Origin: Natrinema limicola JCM 13563
GTDB lineage: Archaea > Halobacteriota > Halobacteria > Halobacteriales > Natrialbaceae
Reading direction: 5' to 3'
Length of the DNA: 64,000 bases
Assembly: GCF_000337475.1 (NCBI RefSeq)
Contig: NZ_AOIT01000010.1
Span: 236 to 64,235, forward strand
In this document: one piece after another, positions 28,536 through 37,552 of the stretch
How positions within the stretch are numbered: the first letter of the stretch is position 1
Layout of the letters: every line of letters begins with the position of its first letter
Notes under the pieces: model-generated
Told to the model about the DNA's origin: nothing
The model's input: the letters and a program-made list of their open reading frames with translations, nothing else
The model's database searches: none
Program-made: the position numbers and the translations under genes

Positions 28536-29909
28536 ATGTGTATTGCAGGGAAGAATCAGGGTAGAGACGGAATGGGATACACGGGTATACGAGCGAACTC
28601 GGAGTCGAGGGCGGAACAGACCGACGGCTCCGCGAGTTATCGGTCCCGATCGCCGATATCGGATTCGAGAGCGCAGTCGAACGCGAGGTCGACTGGCACG
28701 TCGCCGACGCCGGCTCGAGCGGACATCGAGAGTCGGTACGGCCTCGAGTTGTATGCGCCCGGGCAGGAAGTCCAGCTCCAGCGGTTGGAGCAGGCCTGCG
28801 GTCCCGCGGAGGTCCAGAGTTGGGTCGACGAGGGAATGCCGGTCGAACTCATGGGAAAGCCGGTGGATATGGACGCGTTCCGGGAACGCCAGGCCGAGCG
28901 ACCGGCGGCGGTGCCACGAGATATCGAACGCCGGAACGCGGCGTCGGTCCAGCGCAGCCGCGAGGCACAGTACGACACCGACCGAGCCGGGGACGCTGGT
29001 GTGCCCGCGTCAGTACGAGACGTACTGAGCACGCCGGGCCAGCCGCTGGACGGCGGCATCCAGCGCGCGATGGAAGAGCGGATGGGCGATTCCCTCGGCG
29101 ACGTACGGGTTCACACCGGTGCAACCGCCGCCAGAGCCTGCGAGGACATCAACGCGCGGGCGTTTACGGTTGGCAATCACATCGCGTTCAACCACGGCGA
29201 GTACGATCCCGAATCGCCAGCGGGACAGCACCTCCTCGCCCACGAACTCGCACACGTCCGCCAGCAAACCGGGGCTGCGATCAGCATGATGCCCCAGGAA
29301 GACAGTGGCCTCGAGATCGATCCTGATCCGCGACTCGAGCGGGAAGCTGAAGACGCAGCACAGCAGGCGATGGCCGACGGCCCGGTAACGATCAACCGAC
29401 TGGGGACAGCGGTGCAGATCCAGCGGCTGCCCGAGGCCGAGCAACTCGAGCAGGCTCGCCAACAGGCGTCCGACCGTTTTGGATCTGCGGACGAGACGAG
29501 CGTTCCAGCCGATCCCGAGGTGTTGGCCACGGAGGTCGAACGGCTCAAATCGAATCAAGCGGAGATGATGGCTGCCTTCGTCGAGGCACGCCCCGGCGCA
29601 GCCGACTCGAGTCCCGATGTCGCCGGTGCCGTAGGCAAAGGACTGGCCGGCGGCGTCACCGGAGCGCTCGTCGGATCGGTCCTCGGTCCTGGCGGCACTG
29701 TAGCTGGCTTCGCCGTTGGACTCACCAGCAGCGTCGCCACCGATGTCTCCAAAGAAAGCATGGACTGGCTGATGGACAACAGTCCCGGCAGTTCCGCACT
29801 CGAACTCGAAGCTCGAATCGAGTCACTCGAAGAACGGCTCGCCGAACTGCGGGACGAACAGTATAGCCATGAGCGTCTCAAAGGCGTTGCTAATTCCCGA
29901 GGTGATTGA
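28536..29909 (+). CDS. DUF4157 (eCIS-core) protein, full-length copy
   Basis: About 457 residues from the ATG at 28536; an ATG at 28572 is also possible. The Ser/Arg-rich N-terminus is followed by a conserved haloarchaeal segment (WVDEGMPVELMGKPVDMDAF). The DUF4157 domain then runs from about LDGGIQRAMEERMGDSLGDV through VRVHTGATAA, GNHIAFNHGEYDPES and the zincin-like HELAH (about 236-240). The C-terminal half has a glycine-zipper membrane-insertion-like stretch (GKGLAGGVTGALVGSVLGPG, about 367-386) and an acidic coiled coil. DUF4157 marks cargo or processing proteins of contractile injection systems. It is translationally close to the next gene (2 bp). Confidence 0.82.
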   Translation: MCIAGKNQGRDGMGYTGIRANSESRAEQTDGSASYRSRSPISDSRAQSNARSTGTSPTPARADIESRYGLELYAPGQEVQLQRLEQACGPAEVQSWVDEGMPVELMGKPVDMDAFRERQAERPAAVPRDIERRNAASVQRSREAQYDTDRAGDAGVPASVRDVLSTPGQPLDGGIQRAMEERMGDSLGDVRVHTGATAARACEDINARAFTVGNHIAFNHGEYDPESPAGQHLLAHELAHVRQQTGAAISMMPQEDSGLEIDPDPRLEREAEDAAQQAMADGPVTINRLGTAVQIQRLPEAEQLEQARQQASDRFGSADETSVPADPEVLATEVERLKSNQAEMMAAFVEARPGAADSSPDVAGAVGKGLAGGVTGALVGSVLGPGGTVAGFAVGLTSSVATDVSKESMDWLMDNSPGSSALELEARIESLEERLAELRDEQYSHERLKGVANSRGD

Positions 29910-29911
29910 AT

Positions 29912-30889
29912 ATGGACGGAATGATTACCGGAGAAACCCAAGAACTGATCGGTCTTAGCATCATCGACAATAATGATGCAGAGCACCTTATCGAAATGAA
30001 GTTTGACGGTAATATAACTGGCCATCAATGTGAAGCGTACGCTGACGACCCAGCCAACAGGACCGATGAAGAAAACGAACACAACAATCAGGCTCGGCGC
30101 TTCGCGAAGTACTACGTCTATGCCGAACGCGGCTACGACACGGTCGCACACGTCAACCATCCCGATTACATCGAAGCCGTCCGCCAGGCGATCGTCTCGT
30201 TGTCGGACGCGCAGTTCGAGCAGTTTTTCAGCCCAATTCACCAGCAACTGCGCAGCCATCACGATTCGACCGTCGAGCGCCCACGGTCGCTTCCCTCGGC
30301 CGTTCGATATCCCGATGACGTGATTTACAAGCAGGACCTCTACCTGGGGATCGATCCTCGAGAGAGCGACTTCGCTGACGAGGCGCGGGCGATTGCTGCC
30401 GACCGCGGGCTCGACCTCGAGGCTGGCATGACGTCTCGAGCGCTCACGGACGTTTCAGCGAGCGAACTCGAGAAGTGGCAGTCGTTCGCCGACGAGTTGG
30501 CCGACACAATCGACCCGGAAGCCGTCGATGCCGAGTTAGGACTCGAGGACGGCGCCGTCTCGGGGATCCACGTCTCCTATCCCGACGAATACGGCGAACT
30601 CGTCACTGAGTCCGCCGAGGATCCGCTGGAACGCCAACCCGACGCTCGCCTCGAATTGCTGACTGCTGATCCTGGCACTCTCGAGGAGTTCAACCCGTAT
30701 CTCGACCACCACCTCCGGTGCCAGATCCGCGATTGTCTCGTCGGAATGGGGCTAACCCCACCGGCGAAGTATCGTGTTCTCGGCCCCGGCAAGTTCATCT
30801 ACACCCGTCGATACAATCACTACAACATGTATCCCGAACTCCACAGCACTCGATCCAATTCAGCGCGACTGTTCGGCTACGACAGCTAG
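29912..30889 (+). CDS. Partner protein of the DUF4157 gene, unrecognised family
   Basis: 325 residues; the start is fixed by GAGGTGAT (29899-29906), an almost full anti-Shine-Dalgarno match just before the ATG and overlapping the upstream stop codon, so translation should be coupled. I do not recognise the family. Motifs shared with the paralogue at 31742-32734 are RTDEENEHNNQARRFAKY followed by ERGYDT in the first third, and HHLRCQIRDCLVGMGLTPPA followed by RVLGPG near the end. No signal peptide, membrane helix or known catalytic motif is visible. The first ~50 codons are richer in A/T than the rest. It may be an immunity protein, chaperone or toxin paired with the DUF4157 protein (inference from pairing only). 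Confidence 0.8.
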   Translation: MDGMITGETQELIGLSIIDNNDAEHLIEMKFDGNITGHQCEAYADDPANRTDEENEHNNQARRFAKYYVYAERGYDTVAHVNHPDYIEAVRQAIVSLSDAQFEQFFSPIHQQLRSHHDSTVERPRSLPSAVRYPDDVIYKQDLYLGIDPRESDFADEARAIAADRGLDLEAGMTSRALTDVSASELEKWQSFADELADTIDPEAVDAELGLEDGAVSGIHVSYPDEYGELVTESAEDPLERQPDARLELLTADPGTLEEFNPYLDHHLRCQIRDCLVGMGLTPPAKYRVLGPGKFIYTRRYNHYNMYPELHSTRSNSARLFGYDS

Positions 30890-30905
30890 CAGTTCCCGAC
30901 AACCA

Positions 30906-31739
30906 ATGGATGGCCTCATTCCAGGAAGATCTGTCATCCGACACCGCTCTCTTGAGGAGTGGATGGACGCCGATTTCTCGGACGTGTGCATTCACACGGG
31001 TGGGCGGACAGCGAAAGCCACCGAGGAAATCGACGCGAAGGTCTTTTGCTGTGGCAACGGGGTCGTGTGCAACAGCGGCGCGTGCGATTCCAAGTCGCCC
31101 GAAGGTCAGCACCTGCTGGCTCACGAACTCGCACACGTCACACAACAGAACAGCGATGCGCCGACCAGTATGATCCTCAAAGAGGAGGTTAACCTCGAGA
31201 CTGACCTCGATTCACATCTGGGACTCGAGAGTGACGAGGTGGCCGAAGAGGCACTGTCGGATGGGCCGGTGACGATCACCCGGATGGGGGCGGAGATGCA
31301 CATTCAGCGGTCGGCGCTGGGTAAACTGAACCCGTTTAGTAATACGGACGAGCAGGACAGTGGGGAGTTGGTTCTTGACGAGGTGAAAGCCGAACCGGAG
31401 GCGCTGGCCGAGGAAGTTCGCCAGATCAAGGTCAATCAGGCAACGTTGTTTAACGAAGTCCGTAACGAACAGGGTCTCCTTGATGCTGTCGGTGAAGCGA
31501 CTGGGAAAGGGATCGTCGGAGGTGGAATCGGACTGGCAGTCACCGCTGCAACTGCCAACCCAGTGTTCGGTGCGATGGCCGGTGGTGCCTTCTCTGATGT
31601 TGCCAAAACGCTCTATGGCAACGTCTACGAACGCGGCCGTGATTCCATCTCCGAAGTCGAACTCGATACCCTTGCTGAGAAAGTCAAACAGCGGATCAAA
31701 GGCACCGAATACGGCGGCGAAGCAAAATTTGAGGAATAA
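30906..31739 (+). CDS. N-terminally truncated DUF4157 protein (cassette-like paralogue)
   Basis: A 277-residue protein from the ATG at 30906, starting inside the DUF4157 domain (MDGLIPGRSV, equivalent to LDGGIQRAME of the full copy). The zincin-like HELAHVTQQ is at 73-77. The middle of the domain is altered: the His-containing HIAFNHGEYD segment is replaced by a Cys-rich one (Cys48, 49, 55, 60). The C-terminal part is homologous to that of the full copy (SDGPVTITRMGAEMHIQR) and has a glycine-rich hydrophobic stretch (GKGIVGGGIGLAVTAATANP). Homology to the full copy starts a few codons before the ATG, as if the 5' part had been deleted. Confidence 0.8.
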   Translation: MDGLIPGRSVIRHRSLEEWMDADFSDVCIHTGGRTAKATEEIDAKVFCCGNGVVCNSGACDSKSPEGQHLLAHELAHVTQQNSDAPTSMILKEEVNLETDLDSHLGLESDEVAEEALSDGPVTITRMGAEMHIQRSALGKLNPFSNTDEQDSGELVLDEVKAEPEALAEEVRQIKVNQATLFNEVRNEQGLLDAVGEATGKGIVGGGIGLAVTAATANPVFGAMAGGAFSDVAKTLYGNVYERGRDSISEVELDTLAEKVKQRIKGTEYGGEAKFEE

Positions 31740-31741
31740 AA

Positions 31742-32734
31742 ATGAAGGCGAAATTCATCGGAGAAGATGAAATAGATATTGGGATGAAAGTTTCAGACAA
31801 TGCTGGATTTGAACACCACATAGAAATGCATAAGGAAAATGGTGAAATTTATGCCCATAAATGTGACGAATATTCAGACAAACCGGTAGATCGAACGACG
31901 GAAGAAAACGAACACAGCAATCAGGCGCGCCGCTTTGCGAAATACCAGGTCTATCGCAAACGGGGCTACGACACGCTTGACACATACCGAAACCCTGACC
32001 GAATCGCCATGGTGATGCTCACGATTGCAAGTCTTACTCCCAAACAGGTTCAACAATACTTCACAGATCCCCGCCAGCAGTTGCAGAGTCACATTGAGAC
32101 TACCGATCCAGTCATCGTCGAACCACGTGGCGCTCGGAAGGCTGATTTACGACGCGTCGGTCAAGACATATATCTTAACGACGAGGAAGACTTCCTCTCA
32201 TCTATTGAAAAATTGACCGAGACGGATCTCTACCAGAAACTCGAGACAGCGGCAACGACGGGGACCAGCGATGAGGCCCAACTCGAGGAATTACAGACCT
32301 CTCTCGCCGAGATGGATGTCGACTTTACCGATTGCGCTGCGCATCTCGGTGACGGCCTCATCGACGCAGTCGGTCCTGTCACCGTCCGCTGGGAGGTATC
32401 CCAAGAGAGCGAGAAGACGTTCAGTGCTCGTCCAAGTCAACCACTACCGGATCGGGAACCAGACGCCCGCCCGCAAATGATCGCGGACTTCTACGAGTTC
32501 GATACGATCGAGGGCTTTCAGGCGGATCTCGTTCACCATCTGCGGTGTCAGGTTCGAGATTGCTACGTCGAGATGGGTATCGCACCACCGACGCCCTTCC
32601 GCGTGCTCGGCCCCGGTTTCTACGAGAATATCGGCTGGTACAGACATCACGATTTCTATCCTGAGTATTACAATTATCACGCCGATATCGACGAGTGGCA
32701 GGAAGAACACACACCAACCGATCTTCTGAGTTGA
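31742..32734 (+). CDS. Second partner protein, paralogue of the 29912-30889 product
   Basis: 330 residues. It shares with the first partner the block RTTEENEHSNQARRFAKY followed by KRGYDT, and HHLRCQVRDCYVEMGIAPPT followed by RVLGPG, while the middle (about residues 125-230) has diverged strongly. GAGGAATAAAA lies before the ATG, which starts 2 bp after the upstream stop. The first ~60 codons are markedly A/T-rich compared with the rest of the window. No known domain recognised. The repeated pairing with a DUF4157 protein is the main clue to a shared role. Confidence 0.8.
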   Translation: MKAKFIGEDEIDIGMKVSDNAGFEHHIEMHKENGEIYAHKCDEYSDKPVDRTTEENEHSNQARRFAKYQVYRKRGYDTLDTYRNPDRIAMVMLTIASLTPKQVQQYFTDPRQQLQSHIETTDPVIVEPRGARKADLRRVGQDIYLNDEEDFLSSIEKLTETDLYQKLETAATTGTSDEAQLEELQTSLAEMDVDFTDCAAHLGDGLIDAVGPVTVRWEVSQESEKTFSARPSQPLPDREPDARPQMIADFYEFDTIEGFQADLVHHLRCQVRDCYVEMGIAPPTPFRVLGPGFYENIGWYRHHDFYPEYYNYHADIDEWQEEHTPTDLLS

Positions 32735-33165
32735 TCGACGCTGATACGGTTTGCTGTCCCGATTTACCGGTGCAACCGCAGGGCGGTCGCGGTCCCACCG
32801 GCACCGACTGACAGTAGACCGTATGATTTGCTCGAGAAAGGACGAGGCAGATGCCGGAAACACGACTGACCTCGCTGTCGCAAGCGTAATCCGTGCCACT
32901 GCCGGTGGACCAGTTGCACTTGCGGGAATGAGGTTCAGCGAAACGAAGCGTTCGAGGGTGGAGACGGACGGGCTGCTAGTTGATCGCCTGATCGACGTTC
33001 GGAAACCTCTCGCCTGCCGAGCGTCGCTAACCCGTGCTCCAGCCGTAACTCGAGTCCTCGAAACGGCCGCAGATTCGGCGAGCGATGTATCTAAAGCGAT
33101 CTCGAGCCGTCTCGCTAATTCGAAACGGGTCGTTTAAGTGGCTTCGACGGATAGCGACTGGTACT
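32735..33165. promoter_or_regulatory. Spacer with element copy 4 and the rps12 promoter
   Basis: About 430 bp without a convincing gene. The left part holds the palindromic element (32742-32826). TTTAAG at 33133-33138 is a good TATA element about 30 bp before the S12 ATG, so the S12-S7 genes have their own promoter and short leader, and need not depend on transcription through the island. Confidence 0.6.
32742..32826. mobile_element. Palindromic miniature element, copy 4
   Basis: Core 32745-32823, termini TACGGTTTGCTGT and ACAGTAGACCGTA, flanked by TGA on both sides. It lies 8 bp after the last island gene. The inner arms CCGGTGCAACCGC and GCGGTCCCACCGG are largely complementary. Confidence 0.88.
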
Positions 33166-33594
33166 ATGGCAAACGGCAAATATGCCGCGCGCAAGCTCAA
33201 GAAGGACCGCCAGAACCAGCGGTGGTCCGACTCTGACTACGCGCGCCGCGCCCGTGGACTTCGCGAGAAGTCCGACCCCCTCGAGGGAGCGCCCCAGGCT
33301 CGCGGTATCGTACTCGAAAAGGTCGGCATCGAGGCAAAACAGCCGAACTCGGCGATCCGAAAGTGCGTCCGAGTCCAGCTGATCAAAAACGGCAAGCAGG
33401 TCACTGCGTTCTGCCCCGGTGACGGCGCAATTTCGTTCATCGACGAACACGACGAAGTCACCATCGCCGGTATCGGTGGGGCGAAGGGTCGTGCGATGGG
33501 TGACCTCTCGGGCGTCAACTACAAGGTTGACAAGGTCAACGGCGTCGCGCTGAAAGAACTCGTTCGCGGGAACGCGGAGAAACCGGTGCGATAA
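33166..33594 (+). CDS. rps12: 30S ribosomal protein S12
   Basis: A 142-residue archaeal S12 ([20 protein letters not shown]) with the conserved decoding-site loops [15 protein letters not shown] and [16 protein letters not shown]. The start is 28 residues into a longer open frame and is set by the family N-terminus and the promoter spacing. It is followed by S7 after 2 bp. Confidence 0.97.
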   Translation: MANGKYAARKLKKDRQNQRWSDSDYARRARGLREKSDPLEGAPQARGIVLEKVGIEAKQPNSAIRKCVRVQLIKNGKQVTAFCPGDGAISFIDEHDEVTIAGIGGAKGRAMGDLSGVNYKVDKVNGVALKELVRGNAEKPVR

Positions 33595-33596
33595 TC

Positions 33597-34205
33597 ATGG
33601 CTGCAGAAGACCAACCGGACCCGGACGCGCCAGCTGGCGGCGCAGACGTTTCAGCGAAGCTCTTCGGCGAGTGGGAAATCGGCGAAATCGAATACGCCGA
33701 CCCCTCGACCGAGCGCTACATCACGGTTTCGCCCGTCGCTCACACCGCGGGCCGCCACGCTAGCAAGCAGTTCAAGAAGTCCGAAATCTCGATCGTCGAG
33801 CGCTTTATCAACCGCTTGATGCAGACCGAGGAGAACACGGGCAAGAAACAGCAGACGCTCAACTATGTCCGTGATGCGTTCGAGCTCATTCACGAGCGCA
33901 CCGAAGACAACCCGATTCAGGTACTCGTGACGGCCGTCGAGAACGCGGCCCCGCGAGAGGAGACTGTCCGCCTGAAATACGGTGGAATCTCGGTCCCGAA
34001 GGCCGTCGACGTCGCTCCCCAGCGTCGTGTCGACCAAGCGCTGAAGTTCCTCTCCGAAGGTGTCTACAACGACTCGTTCAAGACGGCGACGCCCGTCGAA
34101 GAGGCCATCGCTAGCCAGCTTATCGGCGCGGCCAACTACGACGTCCAGACCTACGCGGTGAGCCAGAAAGAAGAAAAAGAGCGCGTCGCGGCAGCCGCAC
34201 GCTAA
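33597..34205 (+). CDS. rps7: 30S ribosomal protein S7
   Basis: A 202-residue archaeal S7 with an acidic N-terminal extension (AAEDQPDPDAPAGGADVSAK) and the conserved NRLMQTEENTGKKQQTLNYV and GGISVPKAVDVAPQRRVDQA blocks. It binds the 3' domain of 16S rRNA. EF-2 does not follow directly; an oppositely oriented gene lies between. Confidence 0.97.
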   Translation: MAAEDQPDPDAPAGGADVSAKLFGEWEIGEIEYADPSTERYITVSPVAHTAGRHASKQFKKSEISIVERFINRLMQTEENTGKKQQTLNYVRDAFELIHERTEDNPIQVLVTAVENAAPREETVRLKYGGISVPKAVDVAPQRRVDQALKFLSEGVYNDSFKTATPVEEAIASQLIGAANYDVQTYAVSQKEEKERVAAAAR

Positions 34206-34349
34206 CGCGATCCGTCGAGTCCGTTTTCGACGGTGTTCTCGTTGTGCTGTCTCCCGAAGTATTCTCGTCGCGGTTACTCCGGGAATTTCCAGCGCCACCC
34301 CGATCTATCAGCGCCATCGTTGCTTCCCCATCCAGTCGATACACGACCC

Positions 34350-34432
34350 CACCCGATTCCTGTCACTAGTTACCAGTATACATGCGACCGTCCTGCGGTC
34401 CCACCGGCACTGACTGACAGCAGACCGTATCA
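34350..34432. mobile_element. Palindromic miniature element, copy 5
   Basis: The right half is intact (CGACCGTCCTGCGGTCCCAC and ACAGCAGACCGTA) and ends at 34429; the left terminus is degenerate and its edge approximate. The right flanking TCA (34430-34432) is the TGA stop codon of the DUF5781 gene. Confidence 0.7.
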
Positions 34433-35185
34433 GTCTGCGGCAAGACGCTCGCTGCTGGTGTACGATCGCGTCGCGTCGACGAGCACCTGTCGGTAGGTAC
34501 TCGTGTCTGGTTCTCGCGCGAGTTCCCGAAAGCGCCGTTTGAACTCCTGAAAATCGACTTCTGGTGCGTCCATCGCGGCCACGTGCGCGAGATCGTAGAG
34601 TCGATGTTCGTCATCGACAAGGTCGTGTCGTTCCGCAAGTGCGAGTGCGAAGGCTGCGTTGACCGCTGTAATCTCGGGATCGGTACCCGGTGAGAGTCGC
34701 TCGAGACCGTGCCGTGGTGGCGTCTCGGGTCGGTCGACGACCGCCGCGGCGAGACTCGACTCGAGAAAGGAGAGCAGTTTCTCGCCGGGGCCGACCGAGA
34801 GGGTGATGTCGTCGGCGTAGATGTCTTTCATGTGATTTGCGATCTGGTAACAGTGTGAGAGCTTGCGCCGCTCGACGCGTTTACCGGCCAGTGCAAGATA
34901 GAGGACTTCCTCGGTTGACTGGGTGTGTGACGGATGTTGCTGTTCGTGGCGGACCATGTGGGCGAACTCGTGGAGGGCGAGTTCGCGGGCCATCGCTGAT
35001 GAGGCGGCCTGCCTCGAAATGTTCAGGACGTGGTAGTCGTCGTAGTGGGCGGCCCACGTCCGTTCGTCAGGGTCGTCTTGGAGACGAACTCGAACCGGGA
35101 GCGAGAGGTCGTGCTCGGTTTGGAAGAGGTCTTTGGCGCTGAGGAATGGAGCGGTCGGTCCTGGTCCCTGTACTCGTATATCCAT
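34430..35185 (-). CDS. DUF5781 family protein with HEFAH metallopeptidase-like motif
   Basis: A 251-residue protein starting MDIRVQGPGPTAPFLSAKDL. It has the zincin-type motif LHEFAHMVRHEQQHPSHTQS, a helical middle and an acidic helical C-terminus ending SSERLAAD, with the stop at an element border. The family is haloarchaeal and uncharacterised; the HExxH suggests a metal-dependent peptidase but a third ligand is not certain. The frame stays open antisense through EF-2, which is an artefact of codon bias. It diverges from EF-2 with about 180 bp between starts. Confidence 0.82.
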   Translation of the reverse strand: MDIRVQGPGPTAPFLSAKDLFQTEHDLSLPVRVRLQDDPDERTWAAHYDDYHVLNISRQAASSAMARELALHEFAHMVRHEQQHPSHTQSTEEVLYLALAGKRVERRKLSHCYQIANHMKDIYADDITLSVGPGEKLLSFLESSLAAAVVDRPETPPRHGLERLSPGTDPEITAVNAAFALALAERHDLVDDEHRLYDLAHVAAMDAPEVDFQEFKRRFRELAREPDTSTYRQVLVDATRSYTSSERLAAD

Positions 35186-35365
35186 GCGTAGAGATACCAA
35201 GGGCTGTTGCTGTATGTCTCTTACGCCCGTCTCCAGTTGTCGGCTTGCTGCGTGGCATTCACTCACGTAAATTAGACATTCGGGCGCTCGAACCGTGAAA
35301 CACGACGAAATCCGGCGGCGACGAAACACTACCCTTTTGACCCCGCTGGCGGTAACAGGGTGTAT

Positions 35366-37552
35366 ATGGGCCGACGCAAAAAGATCGTCCAAGAGTGTGA
35401 ACGGCTGATGGACGAACCGGAGAACATCCGGAACATCGCCATCGCCGCTCACGTCGATCACGGGAAAACGACGCTTTCTGACAACCTGCTGGCTGGTGCC
35501 GGCATGATCTCCGACGAGACTGCCGGCGAACAGCTCGCGATGGACACGGAAGAAGACGAACAGGAACGTGGGATCACCATCGACGCGGCGAACGTTTCGA
35601 TGACCCACGAGTACGAGGGAACCAACCACCTCATCAACCTCATCGACACGCCGGGCCACGTCGACTTCGGTGGCGACGTGACGCGTGCGATGCGCGCCGT
35701 CGACGGTGCGCTCGTCGTTGTTGACGCCGTCGAAGGGGCAATGCCCCAGACCGAGACGGTGCTCCGGCAGGCGCTTCGTGAGGGTGTCAAGCCGACCCTG
35801 TTCATCAACAAGGTCGACCGCCTCATCTCCGAGCTGCAGGAAGGTCCCGAAGAGATGCAGAAACGACTCCTCGCCGTCATCCAAGACGTCAACGAACTCA
35901 TCCGTGGGATGACCGAGGACATGGACGACATCGACGACTGGACTGTCTCCGTCGAAGACGGTACCGTCGGCTTCGGCTCCGCACTGTACAAGTGGGGTGT
36001 CTCGATGCCCTCGATGCAGCGGACCGGCATGGACTTCGCCGAGATCATGGAACTCGAGCGCGCCGACAAGCGCCAGGAACTCCACGAGAAGACGCCGCTG
36101 TCGGACGTCGTTCTGGACATGGTCTGTGAGCACTTCCCGAACCCTGTCGACGCTCAGCCCCGCCGTATCCCACGCATCTGGCGTGGTGACGACGAATCCG
36201 ACCTTGCCGAGGAGATGCGTCTCGTCGACGAGAACGGCGACGTCGTCTTCATGGTCACCGACATCGCGATGGACCCACACGCTGGCGAAGTCGCTTCCGG
36301 CCGTGTCTTCTCGGGCTCCCTCGAGAAGGGCCAGGAACTGTACGTCTCGGGCACTGCGGGCAAGAACCGCGTCCAGAGCGTCGGCATCTACATGGGTGGC
36401 GAACGCGAGGAAGTCGACCACGTCCCTGCCGGGAACATCGCGGCCGTTACCGGCCTGCGCGACGCGATCGCCGGTTCGACCGTCTCGAGCATCGAGATGA
36501 CGCCCTTCGAGTCGATCGAACACATCTCGGAGCCGGTCATCACGAAGAGCGTGGAGGCCCAGACGATGGACGACCTCCCCAAACTCATCGAGACGCTCCG
36601 ACAGGTCTCGAAAGAGGACCCGACGATCCAGATTACGATCAACGAGGACACCGGCGAGCACCTGATCTCCGGACAGGGTGAGCTTCACCTCGAGGTCATC
36701 ACCCAGCGTATCGAGAAGAACCAGGGCATCCCGGTCAACACTGGTGAGCCGATCGTCGTCTACCGCGAGGCCATCGACCGTGCAAGCGATGAGGTCGAAG
36801 GTATCTCGCCAAACCGCCACAACCGGTTCTACATCTCCGCCGAGCCGCTCAGCGAGGAGATCGTCGAGACGATCCGGATGGGAGAGGCGTCGATGAACAT
36901 GCCCGAACTCGAGCGCCGTGAAGCGCTCCAGGAAGCCGGCATGGACAAAGAAGACTCCCAAGTCGTCGAGCACATCCACGGCACGAACATCCTGCTCGAC
37001 CAGACCAAAGGGATCCAGCACCTGAACGAAACGATGGAACTGTTCATCGAGGGACTCGAGGAAGCCCTCGACAACGGTCCGCTTGCCAACGAGCCGGTTC
37101 AGGGAACGCTCATCCGTCTGCACGACGCCAAGCTCCACGAGGACACCATCCACCGTGGTCCCGCACAGGTCATCCCCGCAACCCGCGAGGCTGTCCACAA
37201 GTCGCTCATCGACGGCCACATCAAGATGATGGAGCCGATGCAGGACGTCCGTATCGACGTGCCAAACGACCACATGGGCGCTGCCTCCGGCGAGATTCAG
37301 GGCCGCCGTGGTCGCGTCGACGACATGTACCAGGAAGGTGACCTCATGGTCGTCGAGGGTATCGCACCCGTCGACGAGATGATCGGCTTCGCGAGCGACA
37401 TCCGCTCTGCGACCGAGGGTCGTGCCTCCTGGAACACCGAAAACGCCGGCTTCGAGTTCATGTCCGACTCCCTCCAGCGCGAGAAGATCATGGAGATCCG
37501 CGAGCGCAAGGGCATGAAGCTCGAGCTGCCGCCAAGCATCGACTACATCTAA
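35366..37552 (+). CDS. aef2: Translation elongation factor EF-2
   Basis: A 728-residue GTPase promoting ribosomal translocation. The G motifs are [18 protein letters not shown] and NKVD. The diphthamide-modified histidine is His596 in [12 protein letters not shown]. The start is ATG at 35366 ([14 protein letters not shown]), not the GTG 6 bp upstream. A T-run (37563-37567) follows the stop and is a likely terminator. The EF-1-alpha and S10 genes that often follow in archaea are absent here. Confidence 0.98.
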   Translation: MGRRKKIVQECERLMDEPENIRNIAIAAHVDHGKTTLSDNLLAGAGMISDETAGEQLAMDTEEDEQERGITIDAANVSMTHEYEGTNHLINLIDTPGHVDFGGDVTRAMRAVDGALVVVDAVEGAMPQTETVLRQALREGVKPTLFINKVDRLISELQEGPEEMQKRLLAVIQDVNELIRGMTEDMDDIDDWTVSVEDGTVGFGSALYKWGVSMPSMQRTGMDFAEIMELERADKRQELHEKTPLSDVVLDMVCEHFPNPVDAQPRRIPRIWRGDDESDLAEEMRLVDENGDVVFMVTDIAMDPHAGEVASGRVFSGSLEKGQELYVSGTAGKNRVQSVGIYMGGEREEVDHVPAGNIAAVTGLRDAIAGSTVSSIEMTPFESIEHISEPVITKSVEAQTMDDLPKLIETLRQVSKEDPTIQITINEDTGEHLISGQGELHLEVITQRIEKNQGIPVNTGEPIVVYREAIDRASDEVEGISPNRHNRFYISAEPLSEEIVETIRMGEASMNMPELERREALQEAGMDKEDSQVVEHIHGTNILLDQTKGIQHLNETMELFIEGLEEALDNGPLANEPVQGTLIRLHDAKLHEDTIHRGPAQVIPATREAVHKSLIDGHIKMMEPMQDVRIDVPNDHMGAASGEIQGRRGRVDDMYQEGDLMVVEGIAPVDEMIGFASDIRSATEGRASWNTENAGFEFMSDSLQREKIMEIRERKGMKLELPPSIDYI

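Larger units (their letters stand above)
25537..32734. other. Accessory island between nusA and rps12 (eCIS-associated gene set)
   Basis: Six genes interrupt the usual nusA-rps12 adjacency. DUF4255 and an AAA+ ATPase read left; a DUF4157 protein, a partner, a truncated DUF4157 protein and a paralogous partner read right, from a shared AT-rich divergent promoter at 28439-28535. DUF4157, DUF4255 and AAA+ proteins are recurrent members of extracellular contractile injection system loci (established for those families). No sheath, tube, spike or baseplate gene, integrase or tRNA is seen at its borders. A palindromic element (copy 4) marks the right border. Confidence 0.8.

Noticed and set aside
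30774-30905. Upstream extension of the truncated DUF4157 gene
   Set aside because: It overlaps the end of the upstream partner gene in another frame and is Ser/Thr-rich; only the last few codons resemble the full-length copy, so it is read as a deletion trace, not coding sequence.
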